From Phanerodontia chrysosporium (lineage: Eukaryota > Basidiomycota > Agaricomycetes > Polyporales > Phanerochaetaceae), in assembly GCA_001910725.1 (NCBI GenBank), contig MJGA01000008.1, forward strand, positions 1,116,001 to 1,180,000: DNA of 64,000 nt, written 5' to 3'. Positions 57,355-64,000 of this stretch are shown here, piece by piece. The position numbers and the translations under genes were made by a program. The notes under the pieces are model-generated. The model made no database searches, was not told the DNA's origin, and worked only from the letters and a program-made list of their open reading frames with translations. Within the stretch, counting starts at the first letter, position 1, and the number at the start of each line of letters is the position of its first letter.

Positions 57355-60300
57355 CTACCCAAGATGCGCATTATGCATGCCCTGCGGCACCGCCCCACCC
57401 ACAGCAGCCAGCTCCGCGACATACCCACCGGGCTCGTACATCCCGCCCGCGGTGCCGCCGCCCCGCACAGACGCGGCCGTCGCGTAGAAGCTGTCCGTCG
57501 GCGACGGGAAGCGCGTCTGGTGGTACGACGTCTGCGGGAGCGCCTCGACGAACTGCGCGCCGCAGTGGTTCGCGAGGAAGTCGTACACCATCTTCTTGTA
57601 CCGGTCTGCGACAATGGCGTTGGTGAGCACGGCGCGGACGTGTGTATGTGGGGGGGAGGCAACGCACATGCGAGCGGCATCCGTTCGCCCGCTTTCGCGA
57701 GCATCGAGCTGTGCGCGGCCGCGCACGTCAGCATGGGGTGGGCAGAGTGGAGCAGCGGAAGGGCGTACTGCACGTAGGCGATCTCGGCCTGCAGCACGAG
57801 CGACTGCTCGAGGTTGTGCGTCTCGTTCGCGGCGCGGAGGGCGCGGATGAGCACCCGGCCGCAGGCGTTCCACGCCAGCTGTGCGCGCGGGGTCAGCCGT
57901 GCTCCTAGGGAAAACGCAGTGTGGGAGGCGGGCACGCACGATGGGCAGGTGGTCCAGCAGCGCGAGGTCATAGCTCGTCGAGCCGATCGCGTACATGAGG
58001 TCTAGGACGCCGCGCGCAGCCGCGAGGAGCTTCGGCACGGACGCGTCGCGCGGCGACGCCATGCGCGCGTGCGGCTCGTGCAGCAGGATCTGCGCCCTGG
58101 GCAGCGCCAGCATGTCAGCGGGGTGCCCCGGTAGGACAGCCGGGTGGGTTCACGCACAGATACGCGCCGCAGTTCGCGGCATACAGGTACGCGTCCACCA
58201 TCTCGTCCTGCACCGGGTCGCGCAGGTGCGAGGGGAACGACGGGCGGAACGCGGTGACGAGCGCGTCGAGCTCCTTGAATGCGGGCGACGCGCGCGGGTC
58301 GTACGTCGCGGGCGGCTCGATGACCGCTGCCGCGGTGTACAGGCTCGCGTCGCCCTGGTAGTACCGCCCGCGGAAGCGCAGATTGAAGTTCTTGACGTGC
58401 GAGAGCAGGATCGCGGTCTTGATGAAGAGCACGAAGGAGTCCGTTTGGGTGGGCACGTGCGAGAGGAACATGCGCTTGTCGTGCGACCATTGGCGTTCCC
58501 GGATGTCGACGTGGGCCTGTGGTAGGAGAAAACATTCAGGCTGCTTCTCATGCAGGATCGGACGACACATCATACCCCCTGCTCGTACGCATCCCCGCGG
58601 ACAGGAAGCAGCTGACAGACGTCCAGGTCGTCAAGTGCCATAGCAAAGCTATGCCCACACGCCTGCTGCCGCTCCAACGCATACGCTGCCAGGCGGAGAC
58701 ATGAGCGAACTGTGCAGTAGCAGGCAGCGCAAATTCTCGCCCACCGATCCAAAACGCGTTCCGCCGCATCTCGGTTTCGATCACCGTCTGGGCATCCGAT
58801 ACAATCGAAGGCGGCTTCTCCTTGTCTGTCGCCAGTGCTTCTGTCACAAAGTGGAACGGCGCGGCCATGTTCAGCCCGCAGGGCGCGAGGGAGCGGACGG
58901 AATGCCCCGACGAGATGTATGACTGCAGAGAGTCCTCTGAACTGGATAATTTCACGCATGATGTGCGGTGAGACTGACCTCAGACCATCTTCCCGCGCTG
59001 GACTCAGTACGTGCATGAAAGAGTCGATCAGGGGCTTACCGTGCTTGGATGAGGTAAAACCACGTCAGGATAATTTGGGCTACCCACCGCAATCAGCTTG
59101 CCATCGACAGTCAAGACGCACAGGCACAGACACACCTTGCAGACATTCTATGATATTATCTCCCCGGTCCGCAGCAGCCTCGTTTGTCGTCTTCGCCAAG
59201 TTCGCCTGGACCTCCGCAAAGGAGTCCGGCCGCCGCTCGTACGAGCGCCACCTGCCGGAGAAGAGCTCGTCAACGGTGAAGAACTGGCCACTATCTGCGA
59301 AAGAAGTACGGTTTCAGGAGGGATTGCACAAGAACAACGAGCGGGGCTCACGTGGATACCGGCTCCTTGGCTGGATGGGCGGCTGTGGGATTTCGGCGGT
59401 GTACAGGCTGCCGACGGCGCACATCGCGTGCAGGACACCGAGGAAGGGAAAGTGTGGGTCGGTCGGATGCAGGTCGAGTGAGGCTAGGAATGTTGGGCCG
59501 TGGAATAGCCGTCCGGCGTGCATGTTGAACGCGAAAAATGCATGAACACTTCGGATAGCAAGTCAACGTCGTGACGAAGCGCAGTGAGTGCATGACCTAC
59601 AGGTGTCTCGTGATCAAAGGGTCGGGAAGCTGCTCTGGCCAGCCCATAGCCAAAAGCTGCGCTTTCCTGCTATTAGAAATGGGTATTATAGCGGTCTGGT
59701 CGATATCAGCCACGGGTGTGCTTCGTGTGATCAGAGTATCCAAGATCGGTGATGCCTAGTCCCGAGTTATCATGTTCGATAGTGGTCAGAGGATCATAGT
59801 AGGACTGCGCCGAGTTAGTATGTGGCGTCAAGGTCTAGTGGGCATTGTTTCAGTTCATTGAGCGAGTAGTGCGCCACACGAGAAACTTACCGTGCTAGGT
59901 GATAGTGGCTGTGAGGATGGGCCAGTCATCGGCGACATCTACATGGAGCGCCTGATATAAGGCTGCGACAGATAATATTCATAGCCACCCACTCACGTAT
60001 GAAGGAGACAGCGACGCAGAAGGGGAAGCATGGTTTGCCCCAATGCCATCTGCATCTGGGACAACAATGCCTCCAGTTCGCCTGAGGGGTAGTTCCTCAG
60101 TGTTACAACGCCTGAGCCGGGTCGGAAGACACAGCCTCCACTCACTGATCCTGGTTTCAAGCCTTTGTACATTGTTCGAAGACTGCTGTTGCTCTTTCTC
60201 TGTATGTGTGTCAGATGTCTCTAACGGCCGTTCGACAGGAGCGCTCGCCTTTCTCATCGCCATACGTGCATTCGGGCTCTTCAGTGATGGCGGCGCCCTC

Positions 60301-60692
60301 CACGGCGTGAGCACGAGCATACGCGTGTGACCTCACGCACGTCGAGCAAGGCCTCTGTGAGTCGCTGTAATGACTGCATTTCAGTGCGTCGGTGCATCGA
60401 AAGTTGATAGTCTGACTTGCCACTTCTACATGACATCAACAGAAACCGCGCTGTCAGGAACGTTCACATCAGGCACGACAACCATGACACTCACTAGTTT
60501 GCGCTTACGACACTGTTGGCACGCCTAGAATGCGTTATGGTTCAACTCTGGAGAAGCAGAGGTGTGCATAATGCACATCGGTCAGTCCGACCTTACACAT
60601 ACCGTATTACGCTTTGGTCCATGGACAGGGACGGGGTTTTTGAAGATCGCTGCCGCTGCCGCTAGGTCTTCTGGGGAGTTCGGAGAAAACAT
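57355..60692 (-). CDS. Zn2Cys6 / Fungal_trans transcription factor (paralog 2)
   Basis: Paralog of 40753-43989, same strand. The ATG at 60692 starts MFSPNSPEDLAAAAAIFKNPVP and reads into GPKRNT. The zinc cluster is again split: exon 60495-60524 (ACQQCRKRKL), a 5-base microexon 60421-60425 (AAGTG), and an exon from 60364 (DSQRPCSTCVRSHAYARAHA...PECTY). A short coiled coil follows (QQSSNNVQRLETRIS). The Ser-rich linker of paralog 1 is largely missing. The Fungal_trans domain runs from about 59540 (MHAGRLFHGPTFLASLDL, LHAMCAVGSLYTAEI) through ERQWSHDKRMFLSHVPTQTDSF near 58480, FNLRFRGRYYQGDASLY and LHEPHARMASPR. The C-terminus has YKKMVYDFLANHCGAQFVEALPQTSYHQTRF and stops at 57355-57357. The 3' third is much richer in G+C than the 5' third. 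Confidence 0.85.
60421..60425 (-). other. 5-base microexon in Zn2Cys6 paralog 2
   Basis: AAGTG on the minus strand, preceded by CATGTAG and followed by a GC donor (GCAAGT). It supplies Lys and two bases of the third zinc-ligand Cys, completed by C at 60364. Same size, place and role as 43736-43740. Confidence 0.75.
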
Positions 60693-60987
60693 ACCACACA
60701 AGATATGGTCCTCAGATTATTCGGATAGATGCCGTAGGAGACAAGAGGATGGAGGAGTGACGTGAAGCGTGAACCCCGCGGATGCTGGTGCGCGCGTCTC
60801 AGACCAGCCAGCCTCCGCTTGAGCCGCCTCGAAGCCACGTGGCGAGCCGGCGGCACTGAGTCCGGCAATCTTCCTGCACCCAGTAGCCGGAGCAGGATAT
60901 TGTCTTGGCGCCTCTCCCCGCTTCGTGGCTTGTCCTCCGCACCATCGCCGCCGTTCGAGGGCCTCCTGTGAAACATCGACCTCTGGC
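60693..60987. promoter_or_regulatory. Divergent promoter Zn2Cys6 paralog 2 / PEX13
   Basis: 295 bases between the divergent start codons. The minus-strand frame that crosses it (60717-61298) is a shadow of PEX13 and composition. Confidence 0.4.
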
Positions 60988-62207
60988 ATGCCTTCACCAC
61001 CAAAACCTTGGGAGAGAGCAGGTGTTACGACTGCAACGCCCGCCTCGACGACCGCGACGACCACCTCTGCCACCATGTCACAATCGACCACATCGCCCTC
61101 TTCACAGCCATCCTCAACATCACAGTCCACTGCGCCGCCCTCGGTGCCTGCGAGACCCGCGGCGTTACCGGGCACAAGCATCGCACCTGTTCCTGCTCCT
61201 GCTGCGACTGCTCTGACAAATCCATCGCCGTACGGGTATGGCAATACTGCGTACTCACGCTTCGGCTCGACATATTCACCATACGGCATGAACTCCATGT
61301 ATGGCGGCGGGTACGGTGGATATGGCGGATACGGTGTAGGAGGCTACGGAGGCTACGGAATGAACAGCATGTATGGGCCTGGGATGGGCATGTACGGGCA
61401 ACCACCACCGTTCGATCCCAACAACCCATCGCTCACACAGACCCTGGAGTCCACGACCCAACATACGTTCGCACTCTTGCACTCAATAGTGCAGACTTTC
61501 TCGGGCGTCGCCCAGATGCTCGAGTCGACCTTCATGGCGACCCACTCCTCGTTCTTCGCTATGGTCGGCGTCATCGACCAATTCGGGCAGCTCAGGAATG
61601 CACTAGGCAGCGTGCTGGGCCTGTTTGGTCTCGTGCGGTGGATGAAGGACCTCCTCACAGGCCGATCAGGCTCTGCGTCTCTCCGTGGGGAGTTCAGGGA
61701 GTTCGTGAACGGCCGGCCGGTGCAGGGCCCGAGCGGCCACCCGCACCAAAAGCGAGCAAGAAGCCGCTCATCATCTTCCTGCTCGCGATCTTCGGCGTGC
61801 CATACGCCATGCACAAGCTCGTCCGTATTCTCACGGAGAGGCAGCAGCAGCAGGCACAGCTCATGGCTGGCCCCGCTGCGCTCCCCCGCTCGACCCCTCG
61901 CAGCTCACGTTCGCCCGCGCGCTCTATCCTTTCGAGGCGTCGTCTCCGCGGAGCTCTCCCTCAAGGAGAATGAGATTGTTGCCATCATGGGCAAGCTGGA
62001 CCCAGCAACTGGCCAGGAGGTCGATCCACGTCTTGAGGTACGTAGCGCTGATTTTCTCACGCTGTCGCTCCTGATATTGTTCATCAGGTCGAGAGCGAGT
62101 GGTGGAAAGGGCGTACAAGGGAAGGTCGAGAAGGCTGGTTCCCGAAGAAGTGGGTACAAGTCCTCGAGCGGCGGAAACCAATCGAAGAGGTCAAGAAGGT
62201 CGATTGA
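60988..62207 (+). CDS. PEX13: Peroxisomal membrane protein PEX13 (docking complex)
   Basis: SH3-containing component of the peroxisomal import docking complex with PEX14 and PEX17. The ATG at 60988 starts MPSPPKPWERAG, the usual fungal PEX13 start. A Ser/Thr/Pro-rich part is followed by a Gly/Tyr-rich region (SMYGGGYGGYGGYGVGGYGGYG), then the PEX13 core TTQHTFALLHSIVQTFSGVAQMLESTFMATHSSFFAM and LFGLVRWMKDLL. A membrane helix (PLIIFLLAIFGVPYAMHKLV) and the SH3 domain follow: LTFARALYPFEA, ELSLKENEIVAIM and, after an intron near 62037-62088, SEWWKGRTREGREGWFPKKWVQVLE. Stop 62205-62207. The frame breaks three times, each by one missing base, at about 61716-61745, 61868-61893 and 61944-61951. All conserved parts are present in one of the three frames. 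Confidence 0.88.
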
Positions 62208-62464
62208 GTATGTGTGCGGGTGGAGTCGTCGATGGGGTTTGTTGGATAATTTGGCGGTCGGGACCGGGTCTAGTCTGTACACTACATTCTCACTTCCATA
62301 CTGTACTAACGCGTTACTCTCGAAGTTGTCGAGTACATGGAATTATTTGTGCCAACGGCTCGTAGAATACATAGCTTCAAGGTATCACATCAGCCAATTC
62401 GAGGTCGTTTAACAAGTATGTCCGGAGTTCAACGCATGGCTCCTCACTCCGTGAGATGATCCAC

Positions 62465-62841
62465 CTAATACGATTCCATCGTCGTTTGTAAGCTGCATAG
62501 AAGGTGGGCGAGCAAGACGTACCAGGCGTGAAGGACACCAGGAATCCATCCCAAGATCCACAGAAGGATATTAATCCAGAAGTCTGTCAACCGCCATAAG
62601 CTTATTCGAGCAACTGCGTAAATCATGAAGACAAACCAGCAGCAAGTCCCCTCTCTGCAGAACGAGACAGTTAGCACTCGCAGCAGGGGCCGGACTATTC
62701 TACGCACTGAAGAATACAGCCAGAGGAGGAATAAATCTACAGAAACATGGTCAGCCCCCTACCTCCACGCACGGACGCGAGTACTCACATAGCCACGAAG
62801 TACAGTAGAACGTCGTGAGTAGGTGAGACAACGTTAGTCAT
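62465..62841 (-). CDS. PMP3/SNA-type small membrane proteolipid
   Basis: Small two-helix protein of the PMP3 (UPF0057) family, which affects membrane potential and salt tolerance. The ATG at 62841 starts MTNVVSPTHDVLLYFVAM; an intron at about 62735-62790 leads to FIPPLAVFFSA, the first helix with the family's PPL-VF. The second helix DFWINILLWILGWIPGVLHAW is a near-consensus family signature (DFWIN--L--LG-IPG--HA). Between them an ER-G-like segment with extra intronic sequence is expected; the exact exon border near 62600-62660 could not be fixed. The short C-terminus after HA is also uncertain, with stop TAG at 62465-62467 if the last intron (GTACGT...TGCAG) is real. It is convergent with PEX13. 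Confidence 0.75.
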
Positions 62842-64000
62842 GGCGGATCGTAAGTGTCGTGAGTTTGTGGGTGTGGTGGTAGTATGGGTTCAAGTTAGAT
62901 AGCCAGCCTTCATGCTGCGACACTATTCTTATAGCAGTGCAGATGCCGGGACTCGCCAGTTCACTGCGTCATCGCGGAGGCTTACCGGGCGCTGGCGTAG
63001 AGCTTATGCGAGTAAGTAGAAACAAGTTCCCACGCTTACAAGCTATGAATGTGCTCCAGCGTATCGCTTTTGCACAATGGTCCGTCCCGCCTTACGGGAA
63101 GCACTCCGGCTGCCTCACCACATGCTTGTCGGGCCCTCGCATTGGTTGCCCACGCACTGGCCGTGAAACTCTACGGGAGGAGTAGGCGGCGCCACGAAGA
63201 CGCCTTTGATGCGCCCTGGACCCTGACGAACGCGTCGGCATGGGCGCTTGACCGCCCAGCTTTCTTTTCTCTCAAGCGCTTCCACAGCCTACTACCAGCG
63301 TGCAGCTGCGACATACGGTGCAACGGCGACTCTTCTCTCTCTATATTATCGCTGTGCTTATGCCCGAGAGTGACGTATACGCTGCTATTCTCTGATGCTT
63401 GCTCGGCGGATTAGCAGCCCGTTCGCCACATCGGAGCGAGGAGGAGCGCGGAGCCCGCGTTCCCTCATCCATGCCAGTCGCAATCTGTAATGCAATGCGT
63501 GTAGCCGTATGAGGGATGCTCTGTGCAGGCGAGATGTTGTCGAAACCAAGTGAGTTCGTCGTTTCCTGACGTTGCCACTTTGCTAGGGTCTACGATAGAC
63601 TACGTACGCTTTCCCCGAAGCATCTGCGGTGAGTATTCGCCGAATCTGTGTTCCTGTGCTGGTCCTGTAACAGCAATACTCTCCTTCGGAGCTCAGGGCG
63701 GACAAGCTTGTGTATGCCCAATACCATGACAGTCATAACGTCAGTTGTGCTCCAGCGAAAGCATACGATATGAACGACACGTTCCATGAGCGTGGGATCT
63801 GCGGTTCGGCGTAGTGGGCGGGAGAGTTCAGAGACCTACGGACCGGGCCAGCTTATACTTCCTTGGTACCTGTCTTTCCCGCTGACCGGTTACGTACCCC
63901 AGCCCAATAATGAATATAAGTCAGCAGTCGACAATTCGGTATCTCCTGAAGGCAAACTCTCTCGCTACTCTAGCTGCGATTGCTGCGAAATGCCACTCGT
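62842..64000. other. No convincing gene at right edge
   Basis: About 1.1 kb of short frames on both strands. The last ten bases contain an ATG (ATGCCACTCGT, at 63990) after an AT-richer stretch; a gene could begin there beyond the window, but there is nothing to support it. Confidence 0.4.

Noticed and set aside
58002..58535. Minus-strand frame of 177 codons
   Set aside because: Out of frame with the Fungal_trans exons of Zn2Cys6 paralog 2, which match paralog 1 over the same bases.
60717..61298. Minus-strand frame of 193 codons opposite PEX13
   Set aside because: It mirrors the Gly/Tyr and Pro/Ala codon bias of PEX13, which has clear conserved motifs on the plus strand.
1..64000. CRISPR arrays, transposons, rRNA
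   Set aside because: No regularly spaced repeats, transposase or reverse-transcriptase motifs, terminal repeats or rRNA sequence were seen on either strand.

Overview
The window looks like nuclear chromosomal DNA of an agaricomycete (mushroom-forming basidiomycete). Most genes are split by many short introns of about 45-75 bases with GT/GC..AG borders. Several families are typical of that group: DUF6533 seven-helix proteins, Zn2Cys6/Fungal_trans regulators with a Cys cluster broken by introns, CipC-like DUF3759 proteins, and single-pass membrane proteins with a PPxY-like tail. Gene order is compact in the first 44 kb and becomes sparse and visibly G+C-rich between about 46 and 58 kb. A polypore-like species would fit, but that is only an inference.

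Layout. 1-6.5 kb: a gene-poor end, then two tandem DUF6533 membrane proteins. 6.8-10.7 kb: mitochondrial ribosomal protein uS8m, convergent with the TORC2 subunit SIN1/AVO1. 11.2-15.6 kb: a large disordered nuclear-type protein. 15.8-19.2 kb: the scavenger decapping enzyme DcpS, divergent from a secreted metallophosphatase. 20-22 kb: a cytochrome P450. 22-24 kb: two intron-containing tRNA-Asp genes in opposite orientation around a WD40 protein. 25-28 kb: a coiled-coil protein with an HPDK tail and a single-pass membrane protein. 28-30.5 kb: two CipC-like stress proteins. 31.5-38.3 kb: a housekeeping block with DCP1, a conserved small protein, uL16m and the splicing factor PRP3, arranged as two divergent pairs. 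39.2-40.1 kb: a disordered basic protein. 40.7-44 kb and 57.3-60.7 kb: two paralogous Zn2Cys6 regulators. Between them lie two conserved fungal proteins and about 9 kb of G+C-rich DNA with no convincing gene. 61-62.9 kb: peroxin PEX13, convergent with a PMP3-type proteolipid.

Common themes. RNA metabolism is represented by both decapping factors (DcpS and DCP1), PRP3 and the tRNAs. Mitochondrial translation is represented by uS8m and uL16m, and signalling by SIN1. No biosynthetic cluster, mobile element or CRISPR array was seen.

Two observations stand out. First, both Zn2Cys6 paralogs need a 5-base microexon that encodes the third zinc-binding Cys. Second, eight reading-frame breaks in six otherwise healthy genes all have the same sign, one base missing. 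This points to systematic single-base deletions in the assembly, or less likely to real decay. All family calls rest on reading motifs by eye; no database search was possible.
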